From NCBI RefSeq assembly GCF_015864825.1, contig NZ_JADYWL010000004.1:351079-415078 (forward strand): 64,000 bases of DNA, given 5' to 3'. Every line of letters starts with the position of its first letter. Positions within the stretch are counted from its first letter, which is position 1. Shown piece by piece: positions 8,509-17,557 of the stretch. The translations under genes and the position numbers were made by a program. Origin of the DNA: Psychrobacter sp. NZS113. GTDB taxonomy: Bacteria > Pseudomonadota > Gammaproteobacteria > Pseudomonadales > Moraxellaceae. The notes below the pieces were generated by a model. That model did not search any database. It saw only the letters and a program-made list of their open reading frames with translations, and was not told the origin of the DNA.

Positions 8509-9726
8509 TCAACCTAATAACAAGTCCTTATCTACCTGACAAGCCATATCATGCCAGTCAATAAATGCCTGTATGGATCTGTGCTCTAACTGATGGCTAG
8601 CTTCTTTACCAGTAAAGCGCTCAACATAGCGACAGGCTCTATAGTTTTTAGCATACTTATCGTAATTGATAATCCACTCTTTCCGCGCCTTTAACTCGTT
8701 TTGACGTTGCTCAATACTACTATCTACGGCTGTGCTCTCGGCATCAAACCAAAAGTTTTTAGCAGGGATATCTTTAGTCAGTTTTTTATCCGCAACCTCA
8801 GCTATACGCCACGGTTTAGCAGTGAGCCGCGCTCGAAAACACTGCTGCGCCTGACAGAGACGCACGTAATTAGTATCGGCATGAAAATGCTCAAACCAGT
8901 CCGCGACTAACGCATCATTTGGCGCGATAGTATCGTGAGTGGCAATAATACGAAAGCCTGCAGGTGTCTTATATAAACGAAAGGATTCGTTGGGATAACT
9001 GGCGATACGCTTTTGAATCAGATCAGTTATAAAAAATGGTAGCGAAGCAGAGTCATCGGCATATTTTTGTATACGCACTTTTTCTCTTTGACTGGCTTGC
9101 TGCCATAAGTAGGCCGTCGCACCTATCATAACCACCAACAGCCATAACCATGACAATCCCAACCAAGAAATAACACTAGCGATAAGTATAAAAGTAAGAA
9201 CAAAAACCCAAACTTTTATTTTAGCTGAAGGCTGATTTTGGTTGTCGGTTAGCAAAGTTATATAACCATTGCTGTCATAATCATCAGGATATTTATAATG
9301 CAATAATTGATCGTTATCAACATCTACAATCGCAACATTATTGACATTGGCAACCTGTGCACCGTAACTGTTACGCGTGACAACAAGCTGCGTATCCGAT
9401 GCCTTACTCTCTAAGCCAGTTTTAGTTAAGCCATTCTCTGAAAAATTCTGCTTAGAAATAATCTGCTCACGAATGGGAATGCCATTACTTTCGTTATACT
9501 CCTCCCTACGCTCACGTCTGACAATATCCTCACCCTCTAGCCAGCGTTGATGAGCTTCTTTCACTCGTTCCTTAGCATGAGCCAAAGCCTCTACTTGACT
9601 AACATCCGACCAACCATAACGCTTAATAGTTGCTTGCTTAGAATTAAACGTATCTGACGCACTATCAGCCGTTTTTGATAACTCAAAGCGCTGTTTATAT
9701 TGCGCCCAGTATTTAGGGATGAGCAT
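8509..9726 (-). CDS. Conserved membrane protein of unknown function
   Basis: This is a 405-residue protein. A long, charged, partly coiled-coil N-terminal region (to about 165) is followed by two adjacent membrane helices (about 171-208) and a soluble C-terminal domain. That domain has conserved-looking blocks: FRLYKTPAGFRIIATH, then YVRLCQAQQCFRARLTAKPWRI. Both termini should lie on the same side of the membrane, probably the cytoplasm given the positive charges flanking the helices. I have a general impression of a bacterial family carrying the CFRARLTxKPWR block, but I cannot name a function. It is transcribed convergently with the preceding hypothetical gene, and lies 57 bases downstream of the FAD hydroxylase gene on the same strand. 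Confidence 0.75.
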   Translation of the reverse strand: MLIPKYWAQYKQRFELSKTADSASDTFNSKQATIKRYGWSDVSQVEALAHAKERVKEAHQRWLEGEDIVRRERREEYNESNGIPIREQIISKQNFSENGLTKTGLESKASDTQLVVTRNSYGAQVANVNNVAIVDVDNDQLLHYKYPDDYDSNGYITLLTDNQNQPSAKIKVWVFVLTFILIASVISWLGLSWLWLLVVMIGATAYLWQQASQREKVRIQKYADDSASLPFFITDLIQKRIASYPNESFRLYKTPAGFRIIATHDTIAPNDALVADWFEHFHADTNYVRLCQAQQCFRARLTAKPWRIAEVADKKLTKDIPAKNFWFDAESTAVDSSIEQRQNELKARKEWIINYDKYAKNYRACRYVERFTGKEASHQLEHRSIQAFIDWHDMACQVDKDLLLG

Positions 9727-9782
9727 AAGGGATTACCTTAAGGTATTTGATTTAAGATAGACGGTGGTTGAGCTTTAAGCGC

Positions 9783-11051
9783 TTAGACGCCACTCGCCTG
9801 CTTGGCAAACAAACGCATCAACGGCTTCATTTTGCCAACACAGTACATGCCTTCGCTACGTATCTGCTGTACTGGGCGTAATTGCGCCAGCGACCCTGCG
9901 AATAGCCAGTTAAGGGCAGAAAAGCTATGCATCATCAGGCTATTATGCGGACGACGCAGACGCTCGTAACTACGCAACGTTTGATTACTGCCCCAAATCG
10001 TACCGCCACTACGAGTAAAGTCGTGTGCTAGTTGCTCGCTCAATACTTGCACATCAAGCATACCCAGATTCAGCCCTTGACCTGCCAGCGGATGCACACC
10101 ATGTGCCGCATCACCGATTAATACCAAGTTATCAGCGACGTAGCTATTCGCTTGTTGCGCAGTTAGCGGAAAGCTAGCGATTGATTCAATCTGACTGATA
10201 GCACCTAACTCATAATGACAGGCAGCAGCCAGTTTATCAGCGATAACACGGTCATCTTCCTCTATCAATGCCAATGCTTGGTTGCGTGGCAACGTCCATA
10301 CAATCGACTGCCAGTGTTGCGGATCAGCTTTGTCTTCATCAGTAATATCTGCTAATGGCAATAACGCCAGCGTGCCTGTAGGTAACATAGCCTGACGCGC
10401 CGTCGCTTGATGCGGCTTTTCGGTATGAATCGCACAGCAAATCGCTGTTTGATTATAATCGAGCGTATCTAGACCAATCGCTGCTTGCTTACGTACAAAT
10501 GAGCCTCGACCATCCGCTCCCACTAATAGTTGAGCGTTAATAGTTGTATGATTTTCTAAAGTCACACGGTAGCCTTGCTGCGCACCCAGCCAATCCATGT
10601 TTGTGACTTTTTGCCCCGCGATAATGGTCAGATAACCACTGACTTCATCCTCATACAAGCGCTGCCATAACGCATGTTCAATGACGGCTGGCTCGACCAT
10701 ACTACCAAGCATTTGCGGTATAACAAAATTAGACAAATTAGCGCTACTCTCACCAAATAACAGCTCGCCCCTACCGTTCAGTTGCCATACCTGCATTTGT
10801 GAGTAATCCGCCTTACGTTCGGAGCTCGCAATCTTTTGCCAAGCACCCACGTCTTTAAGCAGATTAATACTGGCCAAGCTCAGTGCATAGACTCGAGCAT
10901 CACGTTTGCTCAGCACGCCTTGCCAAGCTGATTCATCGCGTGCGGGACGAGCATCAATCAACGTCACAGGCATTTTTGCTTGTGCTAGTTTTAGCGCAAG
11001 CGTTGCACCAACGATACCGCTACCGATAATCAGCGTATGGTTGTTTTTCAT
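9783..11051 (-). CDS. UbiH/UbiF/VisC/COQ6-family FAD hydroxylase of ubiquinone synthesis
   Basis: This 422-residue flavoprotein monooxygenase begins with a dinucleotide-binding motif GSGIVG. It carries the second FAD motif GADGRG and, near residue 315, the family signature GDAAHGVHPLAGQGLNLG. Members hydroxylate the aromatic ring of ubiquinone precursors with O2 and NAD(P)H. The GDAAH form of the signature is more like UbiF/UbiI than UbiH, so it probably acts at C5 or C6, but the exact position cannot be assigned. The ATG at 11051 is preferred over an upstream candidate at 11075 because GAGAG lies about seven bases before it. It follows the ubiH-like gene by about 70 bases in the same direction, so the two probably form an operon. 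Confidence 0.87.
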   Translation of the reverse strand: MKNNHTLIIGSGIVGATLALKLAQAKMPVTLIDARPARDESAWQGVLSKRDARVYALSLASINLLKDVGAWQKIASSERKADYSQMQVWQLNGRGELLFGESSANLSNFVIPQMLGSMVEPAVIEHALWQRLYEDEVSGYLTIIAGQKVTNMDWLGAQQGYRVTLENHTTINAQLLVGADGRGSFVRKQAAIGLDTLDYNQTAICCAIHTEKPHQATARQAMLPTGTLALLPLADITDEDKADPQHWQSIVWTLPRNQALALIEEDDRVIADKLAAACHYELGAISQIESIASFPLTAQQANSYVADNLVLIGDAAHGVHPLAGQGLNLGMLDVQVLSEQLAHDFTRSGGTIWGSNQTLRSYERLRRPHNSLMMHSFSALNWLFAGSLAQLRPVQQIRSEGMYCVGKMKPLMRLFAKQASGV

Positions 11052-11122
11052 AAAGTGTCTCTCAATACTGGTCAAGATTAGAATACTTGTTATTAATCTT
11101 AGTTATAAATCTATTTATAGAA

Positions 11123-12472
11123 TTATGACTTTAAGCCCATCGCGTAGGTCGCAACCAGTGGTTTAATATTTGGCAGTTTATCAAAGGCGACTAGAGCCAC
11201 ATTTCTTGCCAGCTTTATAACTGGATTAGGATGGGTAAAGCCATGTACCACAGCATCACAGAAACGAATGACTCGTTTTTGATCGCTTAGACGTGCTTTT
11301 TCATAGCGCTTGAGTAGCGTTGGATCACCAATATCTGCGCCCTTCAGTACTTGCGCATTCATCATCTGCGCCAATACATGCGCGTCACGCATACACAGAT
11401 TAAAGCCTTGCCCTGCTACGGGATGCAGTGTGTGAGCGGCATTACCCATGACCACGCAACGACCGTCTACTTGCTTGTCTGCTAACACACGTGTCAGTGG
11501 ATAAGCGCCGCGGCGACCAGCAGCGACAAACTTGCCAGCTCGTTGACCAAAGGCTTGCTGCAGTGTCTGTAAAAAATGCGCATCATCTTCTAGATAACGT
11601 TTTTCTTCACCCTTTGGACATACCCAAACGACCGAGCGTCTATAGCCACTCTGGTACTCATCATTGCCGTCGCCATTTGGATCGGTCAATGGTAGTACAG
11701 CAAGTGGACCCGCTGGGCTAAAACGCTCAATCGCCACATGCTCATGCGGCATAGAGGTTTCTACCACACCCACGATAGCTGTTTGCTGATAGTCATAAGT
11801 GGTCGTGCCAATATCCAATAGCTGACGCACGGTAGAGTCGCGGCCATCACAAGCGACCAAAACACTACCCTGTAATTGCTGCTCTTGTTCCTCTTCACCA
11901 TAATGGCTAAAGCTCAGCGTGACACCGTCCGCTTTTTGTGTCACTGCGCTGACATTGGCATTATCAATCAACGTGACCAATGGTGCTTGCTGCGCGGCTA
12001 ATAGAAGCTTGCGTCCGAGCCATGCATTTTCTATTACTTGACCAAATGACTCTACTTTTTCTTCAGCTTTATTGAGTTGCGCACGGCCAAAGCTGCCTTG
12101 TTCGCTAACCTGTACTGAGTCGATACGGCAGGCATGGCTTTGTAACTCATCCCACAGGCCAATCTCTTGGTAAATCTGTACCGTGCGGCGTGATAGCGCC
12201 GTATTGCGACTGTCCAAATAGTGACTGCGATTGTCATCATCTTTTGGACTGATAGTTGGATAGCTGTTTTTTTCTAATAACGTGCTGGCAATACCCTGAT
12301 TCGCTAGCAGCAATGCAAAGGATAAACCGACATGACCACCACCCGCGATAAGTACTTGCTGCGCCGTGATTGCCTTACTATTATCAGCTATGTTTTCAAT
12401 TACATTGTTTTCAACTGCATTCTCAACTTTGCTTTTAGCATTTGATAAATTTAAATCAGCATTTTGTATCAT
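11123..12472 (-). CDS. ubiH: 2-octaprenyl-6-methoxyphenol hydroxylase-like protein
   Basis: This 449-residue FAD monooxygenase has the dinucleotide-binding motif GGGHVG at about 43-48, ACDGRDS as second FAD motif, and the signature GNAAHTLHPVAGQGFNLCMRD. The GNAA variant is the form I associate with UbiH rather than UbiF or UbiI. UbiH hydroxylates carbon 4 of the ubiquinone ring; several Ubi proteins work as a soluble complex on the lipid precursor. The first 35 residues are an Asn-rich tail absent from most relatives. AGGA lies about eight bases before the ATG. The gene leads a two-gene operon with the second hydroxylase, and supplies quinone for the nuo complex encoded further along. Confidence 0.85.
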   Translation of the reverse strand: MIQNADLNLSNAKSKVENAVENNVIENIADNSKAITAQQVLIAGGGHVGLSFALLLANQGIASTLLEKNSYPTISPKDDDNRSHYLDSRNTALSRRTVQIYQEIGLWDELQSHACRIDSVQVSEQGSFGRAQLNKAEEKVESFGQVIENAWLGRKLLLAAQQAPLVTLIDNANVSAVTQKADGVTLSFSHYGEEEQEQQLQGSVLVACDGRDSTVRQLLDIGTTTYDYQQTAIVGVVETSMPHEHVAIERFSPAGPLAVLPLTDPNGDGNDEYQSGYRRSVVWVCPKGEEKRYLEDDAHFLQTLQQAFGQRAGKFVAAGRRGAYPLTRVLADKQVDGRCVVMGNAAHTLHPVAGQGFNLCMRDAHVLAQMMNAQVLKGADIGDPTLLKRYEKARLSDQKRVIRFCDAVVHGFTHPNPVIKLARNVALVAFDKLPNIKPLVATYAMGLKS

Positions 12473-13028
12473 TATTATTCCTACTTTATTGTATGGGGCG
12501 TGCTTTCTATGAGCGGTTAATGGGCCATTGATTGCTATTATTAGTCACTTTAATATTATGACCCTGCTCATTTTATTCATGTTTTAAATTTAATTACAAA
12601 GCGCTATGATATCACTCATAGATTACCACAAATTATCTATCGCTCCGTGCCCTTAACAGTAGACAAAGCGTGTACTAAAAATTCGTGATATCTTGTACTA
12701 CTGAAGACTAATTTAATATCAGATTGACACGTAAAAGCTATTAGCCTCATAAAAGCATTCAATAAAGCATGACCGTTGCAATCACCATACAAAAACAGCG
12801 TCACGTATATGATGTATGGCTTGAAATTTAAAAACTATCTACCATAATAAAGGCAAGACCGTGACTTATAACCATTCCTAAAACAAACAACAAAACCAAC
12901 AGCACTGCTACCGTCATTTCTATCTCTACCATTTAAAGCCAAGACAATAACGACCGACTACTTTATCTCTTAAGTCCAAAGCTTAATAAAACAACATCAC
13001 TTTGGGCACACAATAAAAGGATAATCGC
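12473..13028 (+). other. Intergenic region between divergent ubiH and phoH
   Basis: This 556-base AT-rich gap holds no convincing gene. It should contain promoters for both flanking genes. A TTGACA at 12724-12729 stands out, but the hexamer 17 bases on (TCATAA) is a poor -10. An AAAGGA at 13015-13020 is the ribosome binding site for phoH. I see no strong hairpin or repeat. Confidence 0.5.
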
Positions 13029-14132
13029 TTGACTGATTCCATGAGCCGCCGTATAAAATTTGAATCATTGACGCCAGCACAGCTCAAAATCGTGCTAGGT
13101 GAATACAACAATCACATGAAATACATCCAAAAACGCCTCGATATCAAAATCATGCAACGTCAAGGTGATTTTTGCCTGAGCGGTGATGTGACTGGTGTTG
13201 AGCGTGGTGAGCGTATTATCTACAAGATGGTAGATGAAGCACAAAACAAAAAAGACATCAGCGCAGAAGAGCTGCATCTCATTATCCAATCGAGCATCTC
13301 TCGTGACGAAGACATGGCAGCCGATGCGCAACAGGCAGAGGAAGCTGCCGAAGAAGAAGACTTCGATGTCGCTAGTGAATTTACGCCCGTTAGCTTGCGC
13401 ACGCGTAAGGGTCGTATCATTCCTCGCGGTGGCAACCAGCAGACCTATGTCCAAAGTGTGCTGAACTCTGACGTCTCATTTGGTATTGGCCCTGCTGGTA
13501 CGGGTAAAACGTATCTAGCGGTTGCTTGCGCCGTGGATATGCTTGAGCGTAACGAGATTGAGCGGATTTTATTGGTGCGTCCAGCAGTAGAAGCTGGTGA
13601 AAAATTGGGATTTTTACCAGGTGATTTGACGCAAAAAATCGATCCCTACTTGCGTCCATTGTACGATGCGCTATATGAGATGATCGGCGTCGAAAAAGTA
13701 GGCAAGCTGATTGAAAAACAAGTCATCGAAATCGCTCCCCTTGCCTATATGCGCGGTCGTACATTAAACAATTCGTTTGTCATCTTGGATGAAGCGCAAA
13801 ACACTACACCTGAGCAGATGAAAATGTTTTTGACCCGTTTGGGTTTTGGCTCGCGAGCCGTGATTACTGGTGACGTGACCCAAGTTGATTTGCCCCGTGG
13901 TCACAAGTCAGGCTTGGCACAAGCGATGGAGATCTTAAGTGGCATCGAAGAGATTCATATCACTAAATTTGACTCAAAAGACGTGGTGCGCCATCAACTG
14001 GTACAAAAAATCGTCGAAGCCTATGATGTGTTTGATGAAGAGCAAATCATATTAGAAGAAAAACGTAAGTTTGAGCGCATCAAAGAACAAGAGCGCAGAC
14101 AAGCCATCGCTAATGCTGCTGCAAAGCTATAA
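13029..14132 (+). CDS. phoH: PhoH-family ATPase (YbeZ/PhoL)
   Basis: This 367-residue protein has a KH-like N-terminal region, an acidic linker (about 92-115) and a PhoH P-loop ATPase domain. Walker A is GPAGTGKT at 154-161, and Walker B is in FVILDEAQNT, followed by the sensor-like segment AVITGD. The family is a cytoplasmic, RNA-associated ATPase, here paired with ybeY as in many proteobacteria, where the two act in rRNA and ribosome maturation. AAGGA at 13016-13020 is eight bases before a TTG at 13029, so TTG is the likely start; ATG 13041 is the alternative. A strong terminator follows, so ybeY probably has its own promoter or depends on read-through. Confidence 0.9.
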   Translation: MTDSMSRRIKFESLTPAQLKIVLGEYNNHMKYIQKRLDIKIMQRQGDFCLSGDVTGVERGERIIYKMVDEAQNKKDISAEELHLIIQSSISRDEDMAADAQQAEEAAEEEDFDVASEFTPVSLRTRKGRIIPRGGNQQTYVQSVLNSDVSFGIGPAGTGKTYLAVACAVDMLERNEIERILLVRPAVEAGEKLGFLPGDLTQKIDPYLRPLYDALYEMIGVEKVGKLIEKQVIEIAPLAYMRGRTLNNSFVILDEAQNTTPEQMKMFLTRLGFGSRAVITGDVTQVDLPRGHKSGLAQAMEILSGIEEIHITKFDSKDVVRHQLVQKIVEAYDVFDEEQIILEEKRKFERIKEQERRQAIANAAAKL

Positions 14133-14181
14133 GATAGTAGGTTTGATATTTGCCACCTTAGAAAGGCAAATATAGAAATGC

Positions 14182-14216
14182 AAAACCGGACTACTGATTA
14201 GTAGTCCGGTTTTTTG
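14182..14216 (+). terminator. Intrinsic terminator after phoH
   Basis: AACCGGACTAC (14184-14194) pairs perfectly with GTAGTCCGGTT (14201-14211) around a 6-base loop, followed by a run of T. This is one of the strongest intrinsic terminators in the window. Confidence 0.9.
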
Positions 14217-14322
14217 CTGCTAGACTGATAATTAGCATAGTAGATTAGAGTTAGTAAGTTAGCCTTGAGTAGTTCTAGCAAATTAAACAAACGACATGAC
14301 AATAAATTAAGGAGAGAACAAT

Positions 14323-14937
14323 ATGAGCCAGTATAACGACGATGACAGTTTTAGCCAAAATAAGGCAACTGATATCACTAATAATGATGAAAGCTTTGAG
14401 ATATTAGACATCAGTGCAACGAGTAGTATTGATGACACACTACTCGATACTTTTTATCATCGTGACACGCTACTACCTGTGATGATGGCAACTTTAGATT
14501 ATATAGATGGTCGCATTAATAGTGGTTTAGTACTGCCTTATTTTGCAGATATTGATGTTGAGTTATGGCTAGAAAAAGCCAAATCACTTGATATATATAT
14601 CACTGATGAGACGGAAGGTCGTGAGTTGAATCTGGAAGCTCGAGGCAAGGATTATGCGACCAACATTCTGTCTTATCCTAGTGACTTGCCAGCCGCTATC
14701 ATCGAGCTGATGCCGACCCTAGCGCTTGGTGAGCTGATTATCTGCCATGATGTGATAGTGCGTGAAGCCGCAGAACAAGAGAAAACTGTCGCACAGCACA
14801 TTAGCCATCTACTAACACATGGTGTGCTGCACTTGCTTGGATTTGATCATGAGCTTGGACAAGCTGAACAAGATGAGATGGAGCAGTTTGAAATTGAGGT
14901 TTTGGCAGGCCTAAACCTACCAAACCCCTATTTATAA
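14323..14937 (+). CDS. ybeY: Endoribonuclease YbeY (16S rRNA maturation)
   Basis: This 204-residue protein carries the UPF0054/YbeY zinc motif H166-x3-H170-x5-H176 (HGVLHLLGFDH), followed by the usual glutamate-rich C-terminal helix. YbeY is a zinc-dependent single-strand RNase needed for 16S rRNA 3'-end maturation and ribosome quality control in the cytoplasm. Typical members have about 155 residues. The extra length is an N-terminal acidic, Ser/Asn-rich extension of about 40 residues with no similarity I recognise. The start is backed by AGGAGAG about eight bases upstream. It lies 190 bases after phoH, beyond a terminator; corC and lnt, which often follow ybeY, are absent here. Confidence 0.92.
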   Translation: MSQYNDDDSFSQNKATDITNNDESFEILDISATSSIDDTLLDTFYHRDTLLPVMMATLDYIDGRINSGLVLPYFADIDVELWLEKAKSLDIYITDETEGRELNLEARGKDYATNILSYPSDLPAAIIELMPTLALGELIICHDVIVREAAEQEKTVAQHISHLLTHGVLHLLGFDHELGQAEQDEMEQFEIEVLAGLNLPNPYL

Positions 14938-14947
14938 TGAATACGAT

Positions 14948-15832
14948 TTAAAGGTTTTGATCTTTCTCTAAAGATGGCAATGGCGATTCGTTTTTGTTGC
15001 CCATCAACATCTCTAAACCTTTAACATGTACACTGCGTTGCGGGAATGGAATGTCGATCTTATTATCATCAAGCGCATATTTAAACTGCTCAAGCAAATC
15101 ACATTGCATACTCCACCAATCCGCATTGGTGGTCCAAACATTTAAGGTCAAATCAACTGAATTGTCCCCTAAGTTGGTCACACGTACGATAGGTGCAGGG
15201 TCGGTAAAGGCTAGCGGGTTGTCGGTGGCTAACTTTATCATGATATCTTTTGCGGTCTTGATATCGGCGTCGTAACCAATACCGATAGTGATATCGACGC
15301 GGCGATTGGGTAACGACGAATAGTTGATAGTCGCGGATGTGGTGATGTCACCATTAGGGATAATAATATCGTGATTAGTGGTCGTGGTCAGATGCGTATT
15401 GATCAGATTGATCTCAGACACCGTACCTGTATGACCCAGTATTTGCACGTAGTCACCACGGACAAATGGACGAAACGTCACAATCATAATACCAGCGGCA
15501 AAGTTAGACAGCTGATCCTTTAGTGATAGACCGATCGCAACGGCGGCACCACCTAGTATGGCTACGACCGATGTCGTTTGCACACCAACTTTGCTGAGCG
15601 CTGCTAGTACAACTACGACCAATAGTACACCGTAGATTAAACGACCCAAAAAACTAGCGACAGTGTCATCTAAGTGGCTACGCAGCATGATTTTTTGTGC
15701 GATAGCGACTGCTTTTTTAGCAAGCCAACGACCCACGACAAATATTACTATTGCTAGTGCTACTTTTATTACTAGACTTAACGCACTGCTAGTTAGCGCA
15801 GCAATATCTATGGTAAAACCTAAAAATTCCAT
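14948..15832 (-). CDS. mscS: Small-conductance mechanosensitive channel, MscS family
   Basis: This 294-residue protein has three membrane helices near residues 15-40, 62-85 and 88-115. The third is the pore-lining helix, with the Gly/Ala pattern GGAAVAIGLSLKDQLSNFAAG. A beta domain follows (FVRGDYVQILGHTGTVSEINL and IIPNGDITTSATINYS), then a mixed alpha/beta cage domain. This matches E. coli MscS in length (286) and order. It opens under membrane tension and releases solutes after hypo-osmotic shock. The gene converges on ybeY, 10 bases away, and probably forms its own transcript. The upstream region contains a MITE-like element that could affect its promoter. Confidence 0.92.
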   Translation of the reverse strand: MEFLGFTIDIAALTSSALSLVIKVALAIVIFVVGRWLAKKAVAIAQKIMLRSHLDDTVASFLGRLIYGVLLVVVVLAALSKVGVQTTSVVAILGGAAVAIGLSLKDQLSNFAAGIMIVTFRPFVRGDYVQILGHTGTVSEINLINTHLTTTTNHDIIIPNGDITTSATINYSSLPNRRVDITIGIGYDADIKTAKDIMIKLATDNPLAFTDPAPIVRVTNLGDNSVDLTLNVWTTNADWWSMQCDLLEQFKYALDDNKIDIPFPQRSVHVKGLEMLMGNKNESPLPSLEKDQNL

Positions 15833-15889
15833 AATGACTCTTTATTTTATATCTGTATTTTATGAATTTGGGTATCTATCATATAAAAA

Positions 15890-16065
15890 CTAGGGCGTGT
15901 CATCGATTAGATTGTGATTCTTAAAATGAGAAAAATTGTAGATGAACGAGGAAGAAACTGCCGTTAATATGAACATATTGACAAAATTTCTAACGATGTT
16001 TAGCAAAATTTAGCCACTTTAAGGTCACTAAATGTATTAATGTGCTAATTGATGACACGCCCTAG
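15890..16065. mobile_element. MITE-like element, about 176 bp, with terminal inverted repeats
   Basis: The ends are inverted copies: the left end reads TAGGGCGTGTCATCGATTAG (15891-15910), and the right end is the reverse complement of the same 20 bases with one mismatch. Both ends are bordered by CTAG, which fits a 4-bp target duplication or a 2-bp TA duplication. YTAR targets are known for IS5-family transposons, so that is the likely parent, by inference. There is no transposase; the interior has only a short open frame. It lies between the starts of mscS and the 3' side of the tonB-like gene, within the mscS upstream region. Confidence 0.75.
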
Positions 16066-16138
16066 GATAAAGCATAAACTATTATGCTTTATTCTAGTTT
16101 TTATCATTGATTACATTCGAACCATCTTAAGAAGCATC

Positions 16139-17026
16139 TTAATAAGTCACGTTCACTTTATCGCTGTATTGATAGGTACGAATCAGACGCAACTCTACAA
16201 TATCACTCATATCTTTAGTGAATGCCCCAAAAGGTGCCGCTTGTCGTACAGACTGCTTTGCAGCTTCATCTAGTATCGTTGAGTTTGAGCTTTCTAACAG
16301 ACGAATGGCTTTAATGTTGCCATCGCTGCTAATAATGACCATCAGACGTACTTCACCAGTGATGCCTTGCGCGCGTGCTTGTACGGGATAATGTAGATTA
16401 CCAATGCGCTCGACATGTTCACGAAACGTGTTGATATAGTCCGCTGCTGCACCACGTGTCGTTGAATTACTATCGACAGTCACCACTTTAGATTTGGTAG
16501 CATAAACTTGTTGACGCTGAGATAACTGCGCCTCTAAGGTGGCGACTTGTTTTCGTAGACGCTCCTCTTGTGCAATCATATCGTCTTGTTCTTTTTTGCT
16601 ATCATTATCTGACTCTACATTGGCTTGGCGCCAACTTAACGTCGTACGTAGATAACTCTCTTGATACTGCTGCTGTCGAACTTGCCGTTGCAAGCTAATC
16701 ACATCTTGTGTTTCACTCATTTGCTCAGCAGACAATGGGCTAATCTGATCCGTCTCTTGTCTCAGTTGCTCTTGTACTGTACCACCACCTTCTTGAGAGG
16801 CATCAGCAATAAAATGAGCATCCTCATTTGGCTTCATATTGTCAGTCAGTGCTTTTGCGACATCTTGCATCATCGCAGCGGGGTCTTTCCCCATAGAAAA
16901 GCTAACACCAAAAATAATAAGCACATGTATACCAACTGCGATAACAATAGCGATAGGTAAACTAATATCTCGCTTAGGTACTTGTGCGGAAAAGTGATAG
17001 CTTTGTGAGTCTTTAATATAGGCCAC
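16139..17026 (-). CDS. TonB-family energy transducer
   Basis: This 295-residue protein has a short cytoplasmic start, one membrane helix (about 24-44) and a periplasmic region containing a coiled coil (about 105-175). At the C-terminus is a TonB domain whose core, VQARAQGITGEVRLMVIISSDGNIKAIRLLESS, spans about residues 217-249 and matches the usual A-x-x-x-G-x-V pattern. TonB links the proton motive force to outer-membrane receptors. The usual Pro-Glu/Pro-Lys linker is absent and is replaced by a Gln-rich coiled coil, so it may be a dedicated TonB-like protein rather than the main one. No exbB or exbD is adjacent. It stands alone between two long intergenic regions. Confidence 0.8.
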   Translation of the reverse strand: MAYIKDSQSYHFSAQVPKRDISLPIAIVIAVGIHVLIIFGVSFSMGKDPAAMMQDVAKALTDNMKPNEDAHFIADASQEGGGTVQEQLRQETDQISPLSAEQMSETQDVISLQRQVRQQQYQESYLRTTLSWRQANVESDNDSKKEQDDMIAQEERLRKQVATLEAQLSQRQQVYATKSKVVTVDSNSTTRGAAADYINTFREHVERIGNLHYPVQARAQGITGEVRLMVIISSDGNIKAIRLLESSNSTILDEAAKQSVRQAAPFGAFTKDMSDIVELRLIRTYQYSDKVNVTY

Positions 17027-17557
17027 AGTCGATCTCAGCTTATGGGTACGAGCTTATAAGTATAAAACAGCAAAAAATAAGCATCATAATGGTATGTATG
17101 ATTTATTCTGGCGCTATCATACCATGACATAGAATCATGTCACCACGAGAACCTGTACGTTAGCAATCTAACGCACTCATACAAGGTTTACAATTCTTTA
17201 GTCGAATGATTAAAAAATACCGTCAAATCTAATACAAATCGCATACGCCAGATGATAAAGCGTTAGTGATTGCGCTGTAGGCATCTTATATACCAACGTC
17301 TATAGGGTGAACACTATTATAAAAAATAGATTTCTTATTACCTACAATTTATATTTCCCCAAAATAATCGATGTCAGTGATATATTCTGATGTTCTATAT
17401 CGATAGAATGAATGACTACAAAGTACATGTGTGCATTTTGAAGCCATCATATTTAATATATACTGTATTTCAATAAGCATCGTATTATCAATAAAAGCCC
17501 ATCGACCATTTTTTGATCAGCTATTCTGGGCGCGCTATACAATGATGCACCCCTATA
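17027..17557 (+). other. Intergenic region between divergent tonB-like and hypothetical genes
   Basis: This AT-rich gap of about 530 bases carries a good promoter for the downstream gene at its right end. The rest shows no gene, tRNA or clear repeat. Confidence 0.5.
17513..17541 (+). promoter_or_regulatory. Sigma-70 promoter for the gene at 17558
   Basis: A -35 box TTGATC (17513-17518) and a -10 box TATACA (17536-17541) are separated by 17 bases, a near-consensus arrangement. Transcription would begin near 17548, leaving a very short leader. This favours the downstream TTG at 17576 over the ATG at 17558 as start of the next gene. Confidence 0.6.

Noticed and set aside
12724..12752. Promoter for phoH
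   Set aside because: TTGACA is present but the hexamer 17 bases later (TCATAA) matches -10 poorly, so I do not list it as a promoter.
13095..13454. Antisense open frame of 119 residues inside phoH
   Set aside because: It lies entirely within a clear phoH coding region and has no recognisable features.
15940..16020. Remnant transposase inside the MITE-like element
   Set aside because: A short open stretch can be read but it is too short to tie to any transposase family.
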